Source of the DNA: JAHDBG01 sp963922315
GTDB taxonomy: Bacteria; Pseudomonadota; Gammaproteobacteria; Chromatiales; Chromatiaceae
Direction: 5' to 3'
Length of the DNA: 21,966 nucleotides
Assembly (NCBI GenBank): GCA_963922315.1
Contig: CAWUID010000036.1
Coordinates: 1-21,966 of the forward strand
The notes under the pieces were generated by a model. It was not told the origin of the DNA, made no database searches, and saw nothing but the letters and a program-made list of their open reading frames with translations. Position 1 is the first letter of the stretch; each line of letters begins with the position of its first letter. Both the position numbers and the translations under genes were made by a program. Below are positions 8,158 through 15,255 of the stretch, in pieces.

Positions 8158-9102
8158 TCAGTGGCGTTGGTTGGTTCGATGTTTCGCGCGTCGGGACAGC
8201 CAGATCTCCAAACCTTGTGCATTCAGGTTGATATCATCTTCAAGCACTGCATGCACCTTGGCTTCGCTCAGACTACTATGCCGACTGGCTGCCGGGACCA
8301 GTTGTGCTGTCAGGGTCTGACGCAATCGCTCCAGGCGTCCGGTCTGTGGATTTTGTTCTTCAGCCAGAGCAATGTCGCGATGTTGTTCGATGCTGGCGCG
8401 TAGCTGCGGTGCCAGCTTGTGTGGTTGCGGATAGCAACCATAATGAGTCAGACAAATAGTTTCCGGGCTGAGGCCCAGCAAGCGATCCAGGCTGGTTTGC
8501 CAGGCATCTGGTTCAAACGCAACGGGTGTAGTAGTTGCAATCAGATAAGGCTCGGGCTGCGCCAGCTCACGGTAGCTGAGCCCGAATGTATCGCCGGTAT
8601 ACAGGTCGCCGGTCGCCTGATCCAGAATGCAGATATGATGATTTGCATGTCCCGGTGTTTGTAGCAGAGTCAGCTGGCGCTGACCCAATTCAATCACTGC
8701 GTGATCTGCAGCTGCCTGGCAGCGGGTTTCGGGAATCGGATCCAGGTCGCCATAATGCCTGGCATAGTGCACAGCGCCATACACCTGACTGGCGCTCGCC
8801 TGTAACAGGCTCGGGTCAATCAGGTGTGGCATCCCGTTGGGGTGGGTGATCAGGGTGGCATTCGGGCATTGCGCCATCAGAGTTCCGGCGCCTCCGGCAT
8901 GATCCAGATGAACATGGGTTGGGATGATCCAGCGGACTTCTTCCGGATGATGTTCGCTGTCAGTCATTGCTTGCAAGATGCCAGGTACGCTATGCCGTGT
9001 GCCGCAGTCGATGATCGCCAGTTCGTTGCTGTCTGCCACCAGATAACATGCACCCATCCCGGCGCGATACAGACCGATATCAACCAGTTGCGGGCTGTTC
9101 AT
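8158..9102 (-). CDS. MBL-fold metallo-hydrolase
   Basis: A 314-residue metallo-beta-lactamase-fold protein. The metal motif HVHLDH covers 63-68 (His63, His65, Asp67, His68). Further ligands are expected at His152 (TPGHANHH), Asp171 (LYTGDTFG) and His220 (CLTHYG). The pattern is that of a two-metal hydrolase of the glyoxalase II/general hydrolase type, not of ETHE1 or an RNase J, since it lacks a beta-CASP domain. Substrate unknown. Its ATG overlaps the pnp stop in an ATGA, so it is probably translated together with PNPase. It lies between pnp and aroG, and nothing in that context fixes a substrate. No signal peptide is seen. Confidence 0.9.
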   Translation of the reverse strand: MNSPQLVDIGLYRAGMGACYLVADSNELAIIDCGTRHSVPGILQAMTDSEHHPEEVRWIIPTHVHLDHAGGAGTLMAQCPNATLITHPNGMPHLIDPSLLQASASQVYGAVHYARHYGDLDPIPETRCQAAADHAVIELGQRQLTLLQTPGHANHHICILDQATGDLYTGDTFGLSYRELAQPEPYLIATTTPVAFEPDAWQTSLDRLLGLSPETICLTHYGCYPQPHKLAPQLRASIEQHRDIALAEEQNPQTGRLERLRQTLTAQLVPAASRHSSLSEAKVHAVLEDDINLNAQGLEIWLSRRAKHRTNQRH

Positions 9103-11180
9103 TCGCCCGGTGCTATGGCCTTCATACTCAGGCGCACCCGGCCCTGGCGATCAATTTCCAGCACTTTAACCCGGATGATCTGGCCTTCGCTCAGTTTGTC
9201 GTTGACCTTTTCCACCCGTTCTTCACAGATCTGTGAAATATGTACCAGGCCATCTTTACCCGGCAGGATGTTGACGAAAGCACCAAAGTCCATCAGTCGG
9301 GCGACTTTGCCTTCGTAGATGGCACCAACTTCAATATCCTGAGTGATCTGTTCTATGCGGTGTTGCGCCTGTTCGCCGGCTTCTTTTTCCACAGAAAAGA
9401 TTTTGACCGTGCCATCGTCACCAATATCGATGTTGGCACCAGTTTCTTCTGTGATAGCCCGTATGGTGGCGCCTCCTTTACCGATCACATCGCGGATTTT
9501 GTCCGGGTTGATCTTCAGGGTGATGATCCGCGGTGCATGTTCAGACATCTCTGCCCGGGGTGCAGCCAGTACTTGTGCCATTTCACCCAGAATATGCAAC
9601 CGTCCGGCCTGCGCTTGTGCCAGGGCGACCCGCATGATCTCTTCGTTGATACCGTTGATCTTGATATCCATCTGCAGGGCATTGATGCCCTGTGCAGTAC
9701 CTGCGACTTTGAAGTCCATATCGCCCAGGTGATCCTCGTCACCCAGAATATCGGTCAGTACCGCAAACCGATCGTCTTCTTTGATCAGCCCCATGGCAAC
9801 ACCAGCCACAGGAGCACTGAGTGGTACACCAGCATCCATCAGCGACAGACTGCTGCCGCATACTGAGGCCATAGAAGAAGAACCATTGGATTCGGTAATC
9901 TCAGAGACGATGCGAACCGCATAAGGGAATTCTTCCAGGCTCGGCATACAAGCCAACAGTGCACGCTTGGCTAACCGGCCATGTCCGATTTCACGCCGTT
10001 TCGGGGTACCAACCCGTCCGGCCTCGCCAACACAGTATGGCGGGAAGTTGTAGTGCAGTAAAAACGGTTCTTTGTAGGCACCACCAAGTGCATCAATCGT
10101 CTGTGCATCCCGCTCGGTGCCGAGGGTTGTGACCACCAATGCCTGAGTTTCGCCCCGGGTGAACAGGGCAGAGCCATGAGTCCGTGGCAGCACACCAGTC
10201 CGGATGTGGATCGGGCGTACGGTTTCGGTGTCACGCCCGTCAATGCGTGGTTGACCTTCCAGAATCCGTCCACGTACGATCTGCTTTTGCAGCGCATTGC
10301 AGGCGGCAGCGAGGTCAGTCCGGCTGATTTCTTCGGGCTGCAAATCCTGTGCAATGGTGGTTTGCAGGCTCCGTAATGTTTCCTGCCGTTGCATTTTATC
10401 TGTCAGGTTATACGCATCTTCAAACGCGCTGCGATATTGCGCTGTGATCCTGGTCAGCAGATCGGTATGGTCTGGTATCGCCGGAAATGCATACAGCGGT
10501 TTATTCACTTCAGCAGCCAGTTCGGTAATCGCTTCAATCACCACTTGTTGTTGCGTGTGACCAAATAATACCGCGCCCAGCATGACTTCTTCCGATAATT
10601 CATGTGCCTCGGATTCAACCATTAACACTGCTTCGCGTGTACCGGATACGACCAGGTCCAGATCGCTGTGCCGACCAAGGCCAGTCTGGGACGGATTCAG
10701 TTGATATTCACCGTTTTTGTAACCAACCCGTGCCGCACCGATCGGGCCCTGAAATGGTAGGCCTGAGCAGGACAAGGCGGCAGAGACTGCAATCATTGCC
10801 GGGATTTCCGGGTCAACCTGCGGATTCAGTGACATGACAGTGGCAATCACCTGAATCTCATGCATGAAGCCTTTCGGAAACAGCGGACGTACCGGGCGAT
10901 CAATCAGGCGTGCAGTCAGGATTTCTTTTTCCGACGGACGGCCTTCACGGCGAAAAAAGCCGCCGGGAATGGCGCCGGCAGCATACATTTTTTCCTGATA
11001 TTCGACACTGAGCGGGAAAAAGTCACGATCAGTCGGTTCTTTATTTGCGACCACGGTGGCTAATACAACAGTGCCGTCCATATCGACCAGGACTGCGGCA
11101 TCTGCCTGACGGGCGATTTCACCTGTTTCCAGAGTGACAGTATGGGTACCGAACTGAACCGTTTTTCTGATGGGATTCAC
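9099..11180 (-). CDS. pnp: Polynucleotide phosphorylase
   Basis: A 693-residue PNPase, the 3'-5' phosphorolytic exoribonuclease. It has two RNase PH domains (about 12-140 and 310-450; the second includes HGSALFTRGETQALV), the helical domain between them, a KH domain (about 551-610, DVIGKGGATIRAITEETG) and an S1 domain (about 620-690, YEGKVARLMDFGAFVNILPG). The protein stops soon after S1, leaving almost no tail for partner binding. The start codon is GTG at 11178-11180, preceded by AAGGA with 7-nt spacing. It follows rpsO on the same strand, the classic order, but the 280-nt gap contains several palindromes that could act in RNase III processing and autoregulation, as known for E. coli pnp. 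Confidence 0.97.
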   Translation of the reverse strand: MNPIRKTVQFGTHTVTLETGEIARQADAAVLVDMDGTVVLATVVANKEPTDRDFFPLSVEYQEKMYAAGAIPGGFFRREGRPSEKEILTARLIDRPVRPLFPKGFMHEIQVIATVMSLNPQVDPEIPAMIAVSAALSCSGLPFQGPIGAARVGYKNGEYQLNPSQTGLGRHSDLDLVVSGTREAVLMVESEAHELSEEVMLGAVLFGHTQQQVVIEAITELAAEVNKPLYAFPAIPDHTDLLTRITAQYRSAFEDAYNLTDKMQRQETLRSLQTTIAQDLQPEEISRTDLAAACNALQKQIVRGRILEGQPRIDGRDTETVRPIHIRTGVLPRTHGSALFTRGETQALVVTTLGTERDAQTIDALGGAYKEPFLLHYNFPPYCVGEAGRVGTPKRREIGHGRLAKRALLACMPSLEEFPYAVRIVSEITESNGSSSMASVCGSSLSLMDAGVPLSAPVAGVAMGLIKEDDRFAVLTDILGDEDHLGDMDFKVAGTAQGINALQMDIKINGINEEIMRVALAQAQAGRLHILGEMAQVLAAPRAEMSEHAPRIITLKINPDKIRDVIGKGGATIRAITEETGANIDIGDDGTVKIFSVEKEAGEQAQHRIEQITQDIEVGAIYEGKVARLMDFGAFVNILPGKDGLVHISQICEERVEKVNDKLSEGQIIRVKVLEIDRQGRVRLSMKAIAPGE

Positions 11181-11245
11181 GCAATATTCCTTAGTTTCCA
11201 GGTTTGATAAAGTCTGTTTCGATCAGTGTCATTTCATTCTTGAAA

Positions 11246-11269
11246 TACCCCGCCGCTTGCGGCGGAGAC
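11246..11269. repeat. REP-like GC palindrome in the pnp leader
   Basis: On the minus strand this contains the perfect 16-bp palindrome CCGCCGCAAGCGGCGG followed by GGTATTTC. It would form a very stable 6-bp GC stem with a CAAG loop in the pnp leader. No T-run follows, so it is not an intrinsic terminator. The shape resembles dispersed REP-type elements. Confidence 0.55.
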
Positions 11270-11320
11270 AAAACCATGGGGGTTTCCAAAGAGGGAGAGG
11301 CGTAGCTCTCGCTCCTTCGG

Positions 11321-11351
11321 TCGCAGGCCAGGTTTCATACCTCGCCTGCGA
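11321..11351 (-). promoter_or_regulatory. Long hairpin in the rpsO-pnp spacer (candidate RNase III site)
   Basis: An 8-bp outer stem (TCGCAGGC with GCCTGCGA), a C/C position (G/G in the minus-strand RNA) and a 4-bp inner stem (AGGT with ACCT) enclose a 5-nt loop. It lies about 140 nt upstream of the pnp start, in the pnp 5' leader. In E. coli a leader stem cleaved by RNase III controls pnp; by analogy this could be such a site. That role is inferred. Confidence 0.45.
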
Positions 11352-11406
11352 TTTAAATTTGATTCAGGGCACTTGACTTGGCGATTCTGATTCCTCGGCA
11401 TGGCTG

Positions 11407-11454
11407 CAATGGTTGACAAGCCGGAAGCAGTCATAATTTAACCATTGCCGGCTT
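11407..11454. repeat. Interlocking inverted repeats after the rpsO stop
   Basis: Two inverted repeats interleave as A-B-A'-B'. A is CAATGGTT (11407-11414) with A' AACCATTG (11440-11447). B is AAGCCGG (11418-11424) with B' CCGGCTT (11448-11454). Both stems are perfect but cannot form together as simple nested hairpins. On the plus strand B/B' is followed by three more T, like a terminator. On the minus strand the set begins 6 nt after the rpsO stop. Confidence 0.7.
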
Positions 11455-11460
11455 TTTCAT

Positions 11461-11730
11461 TCAGCGACGCAGGCCGAGTTTCTGAATCAGATGACGGTAA
11501 CGGACAACATCTTTGCGCTTCAGATAATCCAGCAGTTTGCGCCGCTGATTGACCAGTCGGATCAGACCCTGGCGCGAATGGTGATCTTTTTTATGCGTTT
11601 GAAAATGTGGCGTGAGATCCTGTATGCGAGCAGTGAGTAGTGCAATCTGTACTTCACTGGAACCAGTATCGGTCGGGGTTTTGCCGTGCTCAGCAATAAT
11701 CGCTGCGCGTTGTTCAACGGAAAGACTCAT
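11461..11730 (-). CDS. rpsO: 30S ribosomal protein S15
   Basis: An 89-residue S15, a primary binder of 16S rRNA in the platform of the 30S subunit. Recognisable blocks are GKTPTDTGSSEVQIALLTARI, LTPHFQTHKKDHHSRQGL and LVNQRRKLLDYLKRKD, at normal length. The start ATG is preceded by CGGAGTAAG, with a rather long spacing of 12 nt. A structured leader with an attenuator-like hairpin and pseudoknot potential lies just upstream, and S15 is known to repress its own mRNA in several bacteria through unrelated RNA structures. pnp follows on the same strand. In many relatives truB/rbfA precede rpsO; here a divergent transporter gene does. Confidence 0.98.
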   Translation of the reverse strand: MSLSVEQRAAIIAEHGKTPTDTGSSEVQIALLTARIQDLTPHFQTHKKDHHSRQGLIRLVNQRRKLLDYLKRKDVVRYRHLIQKLGLRR

Positions 11731-11739
11731 ATGATTTTC

Positions 11740-11805
11740 TTACTCCGGGTCATTGAAAAAGCCCAATTTGCTCAGCCCGGCAATGACTCCAGTGCTGAAT
11801 TGGGC
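11740..11805 (-). promoter_or_regulatory. rpsO leader: hairpin plus T-run with pseudoknot potential
   Basis: On the minus strand GCCCAATTCAGC (11805-11794) pairs with GCTG (11776-11773) and AATTGGGC (11768-11761), leaving a 4-nt bulge, and TTTTT follows at once. The hairpin loop holds TCATTG (11786-11781), complementary to CAATGA (11755-11750) just after the T-run. Loop-side CCGGG (11780-11776) is also complementary to CCCGG (11749-11745), which overlaps the GGAG ribosome-binding site. This could be an attenuator, a pseudoknot or both. S15 as the ligand is inference from known S15 autoregulation. Confidence 0.55.
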
Positions 11806-11818
11806 CGGAAGGTACGCT

Positions 11819-11847
11819 ATTGTGCAGCAAACTGGCATAAATGTCAG
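11819..11847 (-). promoter_or_regulatory. Probable rpsO promoter
   Basis: On the minus strand CTGACA (11847-11842) and CACAAT (11824-11819) are separated by 17 nt, a fair sigma-70 match. Transcription would begin near 11812, about 7 nt before the leader hairpin. The hairpin would therefore be made from rpsO's own promoter and would not be a leftover terminator of an upstream gene. Confidence 0.4.
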
Positions 11848-11964
11848 TAAGCGGTTAAGCTGTTGCATGTAATTACCAGGTTAGTCTGTTACGAGCCCGT
11901 GATGTGGGAGGCATGGCAGCCGCTGAAATAACATGAAATTTTTGTTTGACAGAGGAGAGCAATA

Positions 11965-13302
11965 ATGGAACTGATTTCTGAATGGGTTGGTATTTTGAAC
12001 AGCATTGTCTGGGGCCCGGCAATGCTGGTATTGATTCTGGGGACTGGCATTCTCCTGACCATCGGATTAAAGGCAATGCCCTGGCGTCGGATCGGAGCCG
12101 GTTTCCGTTTGTTGTGGGAAGGGCGCGAATCACGTGCTGCAGGCGATATTACGCCTTTTAATGCGCTGATGACTTCATTATCAGCGACTATCGGTACCGG
12201 TAATATTGCGGGTGTCGGAACAGCGATTGCGATTGGTGGTCCAGGTGCGATTTTCTGGATGTGGTGTACAGCGCTGGTCGGTATGGCGACCAAGTATGCT
12301 GAGGCAGTACTCGCAGTAAAATATCGTGAAGTAGACGAAGCAGGTAACCATGTTGGTGGCCCGATGTACTACATCAAAAACGGATTGGGCCGACAGTGGC
12401 ACTGGTTAGCGCTCGCGTTTGCGGTATTTGGTGCAATTGCCGGGTTTGGTATCGGCAATATGGTGCAGGCGAACTCTGTAGCGGATGCCGTATCCACTAG
12501 CCTCGGTGTGGATAAATGGATCACCGGTGTGGTGATGGCTGTATTTGTGTTTGCGGTGCTGATCGGTGGCGTTAAGCGGATTGCACAAGTTGCCGGTAAA
12601 CTGGTGCCATTCATGGCGATTGCGTATCTGATCGGTGGGTTGATTGTGATTCTTGCTAATGTCACCGAAGTGCCGGGCGCATTGTGGCTGATTGTGCAGC
12701 ATGCGTTCACGCCAATGGCTGCAACGGGTGGTTTTGCCGGTGCGACGGTGATGATCGCCATTCAGATGGGTGTCGCACGCGGCGTGTTCTCGAACGAGGC
12801 CGGGCTGGGTTCAGCGCCAATCGCGCATGCTTCTGCTCAGACTAAAGATCCGGTACGTCAGGGCAGTATTGCAATGCTGGGAACCTTTATCGATACATTG
12901 ATTATCTGCACCATTACTGCACTGGTGATTGTGATGACCGGTGCCTGGAACAGTGGTGAGTCAGGTGCTTCACTGTCTTCTGCGGCATTTGGTCAGGGCC
13001 TGCCAGGCGTGGGTGAATGGATTGTCACCTTCGGTCTGATTGTCTTTGCATTCACAACGATGCTCGGCTGGAGCGTATACGGAGAACGTTGTGTGCAATA
13101 TCTGTTCGGTCAGAAGTCGGTATTGCCGTTTCGTATCCTGTGGGTACTGGCGATTCCGCTGGGCGCGACGGTGAAACTGGCATTCGTCTGGTTACTGGCA
13201 GATACACTGAATGCTCTGATGGCGTTGCCCAACCTGATTGCGTTATTACTATTAAGCCCGATTGTGTTTAAGATGACACGTGATTATCTGGCACGGAACT
13301 GA
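11965..13302 (+). CDS. Alanine/glycine:cation symporter, AGCS family
   Basis: A 445-residue inner-membrane protein of the AGCS (sodium:alanine symporter) family, importing alanine or glycine with Na+ (or H+). The family signature near 70-100 reads SLSATIGTGNIAGVGTAIAIG, with GGPGAIFWMW after it; FSNEAGLGSAPIAHASAQT and GPMYYIKNGLG are further family blocks. About eleven hydrophobic segments span the length. The ATG is preceded by GAGGAG with suitable spacing. It is divergent from rpsO and followed by a terminator hairpin. It is a single-gene unit. Which amino acid and which ion are used cannot be read from the sequence. Confidence 0.94.
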   Translation: MELISEWVGILNSIVWGPAMLVLILGTGILLTIGLKAMPWRRIGAGFRLLWEGRESRAAGDITPFNALMTSLSATIGTGNIAGVGTAIAIGGPGAIFWMWCTALVGMATKYAEAVLAVKYREVDEAGNHVGGPMYYIKNGLGRQWHWLALAFAVFGAIAGFGIGNMVQANSVADAVSTSLGVDKWITGVVMAVFVFAVLIGGVKRIAQVAGKLVPFMAIAYLIGGLIVILANVTEVPGALWLIVQHAFTPMAATGGFAGATVMIAIQMGVARGVFSNEAGLGSAPIAHASAQTKDPVRQGSIAMLGTFIDTLIICTITALVIVMTGAWNSGESGASLSSAAFGQGLPGVGEWIVTFGLIVFAFTTMLGWSVYGERCVQYLFGQKSVLPFRILWVLAIPLGATVKLAFVWLLADTLNALMALPNLIALLLLSPIVFKMTRDYLARN

Positions 13303-13320
13303 TCGGTATCTGATCTGAGG

Positions 13321-13354
13321 CGGGTGCTTCACCAGACGTGGAGCACCCGTTTTC
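13321..13354 (+). terminator. Terminator after the AGCS symporter
   Basis: CGGGTGCT (13321-13328) pairs with AGCACCCG (13342-13349) and is followed by TTTTC. It starts 18 nt after the stop. The right arm is also the first part of the repeat unit beginning at 13340, so terminator and repeat share sequence. Confidence 0.7.
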
Positions 13355-13470
13355 GGTTGTGCCCGGGTGGGCAGGGGCGCACAGCCGTGCGCCCCTACAA
13401 AGGTGTGGAGCACCCGTTTTGGGTTGTATCCGGGGGTAGGGGCGCACGGCTGTGCGCCCCCACAAGATGT
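13340..13470. repeat. Tandem pair of 67-bp REP-like palindromic units
   Basis: Two imperfect direct copies begin with GGAGCACCCGTTTT at 13340 and 13407, a period of 67 bp. Each contains a strong palindrome, GGGGCGCACAGCCGTGCGCC in copy 1 and the same with AGCC changed to GGCT in copy 2. Differences between the copies are concentrated between the palindromes. The second copy runs into the zapA reading frame and encodes its C-terminus. Confidence 0.85.
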
Positions 13471-13730
13471 GTGATTTGTGTCTGCAGGGCATGGATACGT
13501 GCATCGGCTGATGGCATAGCCTGAGCCTGTAACAGGTCATGAGCCAGATTCAGGGCAGCCATCAGGGCGATGCGATCTGAACCAGTCACCTTGCCAGAAG
13601 CTTCAATTGCCTGCATGCGTTGCTGTAACAGGTCTGCTGCCTGGCGTAGTCCGGAGGCCTCATCTGGCTGGCAGGCAATCTGGTATTTTTTACCCAATAG
13701 CTGAATGACCACAGTATCTTGCTGGCTCAT
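13395..13730 (-). CDS. zapA: Cell division protein ZapA with repeat-derived C-terminus
   Basis: A 111-residue ZapA, which cross-links FtsZ protofilaments at the Z ring. The N-terminal globular part (VVIQLLGKKYQIACQPDE, then LRQAADLLQQRM) and the helix with IALMAALNLAHDLL are typical. The E. coli protein continues its coiled coil for about 15 more residues after the region matching RIHALQTQITHL. Here, from about residue 90, the protein reads GAHSRAPLPPDTTQNGC and then STPL, translated from the REP-like unit at 13407-13470, and it stops inside the spacer between the two units. The tail is Pro/Thr-rich and unlikely to be helical. It overlaps the upstream coiled-coil gene in an ATGA. No 6S RNA gene is visible beside it. 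Confidence 0.9.
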   Translation of the reverse strand: MSQQDTVVIQLLGKKYQIACQPDEASGLRQAADLLQQRMQAIEASGKVTGSDRIALMAALNLAHDLLQAQAMPSADARIHALQTQITHLVGAHSRAPLPPDTTQNGCSTPL

Positions 13731-13954
13731 GTGGTTTTCTCAAGCGCTGTGAGTTGGCTCAGTACAGCACTCAGTTGCTGGCAGGCTAATTGACGATCAT
13801 GTTCCGCAGTGGCAAGTTGTTGGTGTGCCTGTTGCAGGTTGTGCTGCAATGTGATGTGAGCTTGTTGTAAATCCTGATGGGCTCGTATCAGATCATTCAC
13901 CTGCGTTTCCAATTGTTGCAAGGCTGATGCCTGCACAGATAAAGTCTCTGGCAT
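13727..13954 (-). CDS. Small coiled-coil protein upstream of zapA (ZapB-like, TIGR02449 type)
   Basis: A 75-residue protein that is almost entirely a Gln/Leu-rich coiled coil, with heptad-like leucines from about residue 10 to 70. A protein of this kind is commonly encoded just before zapA in gammaproteobacteria and is annotated as the TIGR02449 family, thought to be ZapB-like and to act with ZapA at the division site. That role is by context. The start ATG is preceded by AAAGG with about 6-nt spacing. Its stop overlaps the zapA start in ATGA, so the two are co-translated. Only 27 bp separate it from the divergent murA start. Confidence 0.8.
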   Translation of the reverse strand: MPETLSVQASALQQLETQVNDLIRAHQDLQQAHITLQHNLQQAHQQLATAEHDRQLACQQLSAVLSQLTALEKTT

Positions 13955-13981
13955 GTTTAACCTTTATCCTATGAGGAAGAC

Positions 13982-15241
13982 TTGGACAAACTGATTATTC
14001 ACGGTGGTATCCCCTTGTGTGGTGATGTCCGCATATCAGGTGCCAAAAACGCGGCCTTGCCAATTCTGGCAGCCACTTTGCTGGCTGACACCCCGATGTT
14101 GGTAGGTAACGTGCCGCATTTGCATGATATTACCACAACCATGGAGTTGCTCGGCCAGATGGGTGTGCAACTGATGGTGGATGACAGGATGCGCATAGAA
14201 GCGGATGCCAGACAGGTCAATAACCCGGTGGCACCTTACGATCTGGTGCGTACCATGCGTGCCTCTATTCTGGTGCTTGGCCCGTTGCTGGCGCGGTATG
14301 GCCGCGCAGAAGTTTCGCTTCCCGGTGGCTGTGCAATCGGCTCACGCCCGGTAGATCTGCATCTGAATGGTCTGCGGGCAATGGGGGCTGAGATACATGT
14401 TACCAATGGTTATATTTATGCCAGCGCGAAACAGTTGCAGGGTGCTCACCTCAGTCTCGATCTGGTGACGGTCACTGGTACTGAAAATCTGATGATGGCC
14501 GCTACTCTGGCAAACGGGACGACAGTGATCGAAAACGCAGCATGTGAGCCCGAAGTTGTGGACCTGGCCGATTGCCTGAATGCGATGGGCGCACGGATTA
14601 CCGGTGCGGGCACCACGACGTTGCGAATAGAAGGGGTTGATCAATTGCAGGGAGTACAGCATCAGGTACTGCCAGACCGGATCGAAACCGGCACTTATCT
14701 GGTTGCGGCGGCAATTACCCGTGGCAATATCCGGGTACGAGATACAGACCCGACCTTATTAGATGCAGTGTTACAAAAGTTGCGTCAGTCGGGTGCTGAG
14801 ATCACTACAGGTGAAGACTGGATCGGGTTAGATATGGCAGGGCAGAGCGTGAAAGCGGTAGACATTCACACGGCACCTTACCCGGCATTTCCGACAGATA
14901 TGCAGGCACAATTTACTGCCCTGAATACACTCGCCAATGGGGTTGGCGTTGTGACTGAAACTGTATTTGAAAATCGCTTTATGCATGTGCAGGAACTGCA
15001 GCGCATGGGCGCGGATATCCGGCTGGAAGGTAATACAGCGATTTGCACAGGGATACCGCAATTAACCGGTGCACCGATCATGGCGACTGATTTGCGGGCG
15101 TCTGCCAGCCTGATTCTGGCAGGTCTGGCGGCACAGGGAGAAACGGTCGTTAACCGTATTTATCATGTGGATCGGGGATATCAGAATATCGAAGAAAAAT
15201 TGCAAGGGCTGGGTGCTGACATCCGTCGTGTGCCTGGCTAA
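13982..15241 (+). CDS. murA: UDP-N-acetylglucosamine 1-carboxyvinyltransferase
   Basis: A 419-residue MurA, cytoplasmic, catalysing the first committed step of peptidoglycan synthesis (enolpyruvyl transfer from PEP to UDP-GlcNAc). The catalytic and fosfomycin-reactive cysteine is present as Cys117 in LPGGCAIGSRPVDLH, so fosfomycin sensitivity at the target is expected. Other family blocks are SGAKNAALPILAATLL near the N-terminus and AFPTDMQAQFTALN. The start codon is TTG, preceded by GAGGA with 4-nt spacing; an ATG 11 bp upstream is out of frame. hisG follows after 14 nt, an order seen in many proteobacteria. The gene diverges from the ZapB-like gene across 27 bp, so its promoter must lie within that gene. 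Confidence 0.97.
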   Translation: MDKLIIHGGIPLCGDVRISGAKNAALPILAATLLADTPMLVGNVPHLHDITTTMELLGQMGVQLMVDDRMRIEADARQVNNPVAPYDLVRTMRASILVLGPLLARYGRAEVSLPGGCAIGSRPVDLHLNGLRAMGAEIHVTNGYIYASAKQLQGAHLSLDLVTVTGTENLMMAATLANGTTVIENAACEPEVVDLADCLNAMGARITGAGTTTLRIEGVDQLQGVQHQVLPDRIETGTYLVAAAITRGNIRVRDTDPTLLDAVLQKLRQSGAEITTGEDWIGLDMAGQSVKAVDIHTAPYPAFPTDMQAQFTALNTLANGVGVVTETVFENRFMHVQELQRMGADIRLEGNTAICTGIPQLTGAPIMATDLRASASLILAGLAAQGETVVNRIYHVDRGYQNIEEKLQGLGADIRRVPG

Positions 15242-15255
15242 GTAAGATCAGAACC

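Noticed and set aside
11234..11434. A 66-codon minus-strand frame between rpsO and pnp
   Set aside because: It is made largely of palindromic repeat sequence, has no plausible ribosome-binding site and no recognisable domain.
13303..13394. 6S RNA gene next to zapA
   Set aside because: In enterobacteria ssrS follows zapA, but the space here is only about 90 bp and is filled by a terminator and a REP-like unit.
13971..13973. ATG as the murA start
   Set aside because: It is out of frame with the conserved MDKLIIHGG N-terminus; the TTG at 13982 has a good ribosome-binding site.
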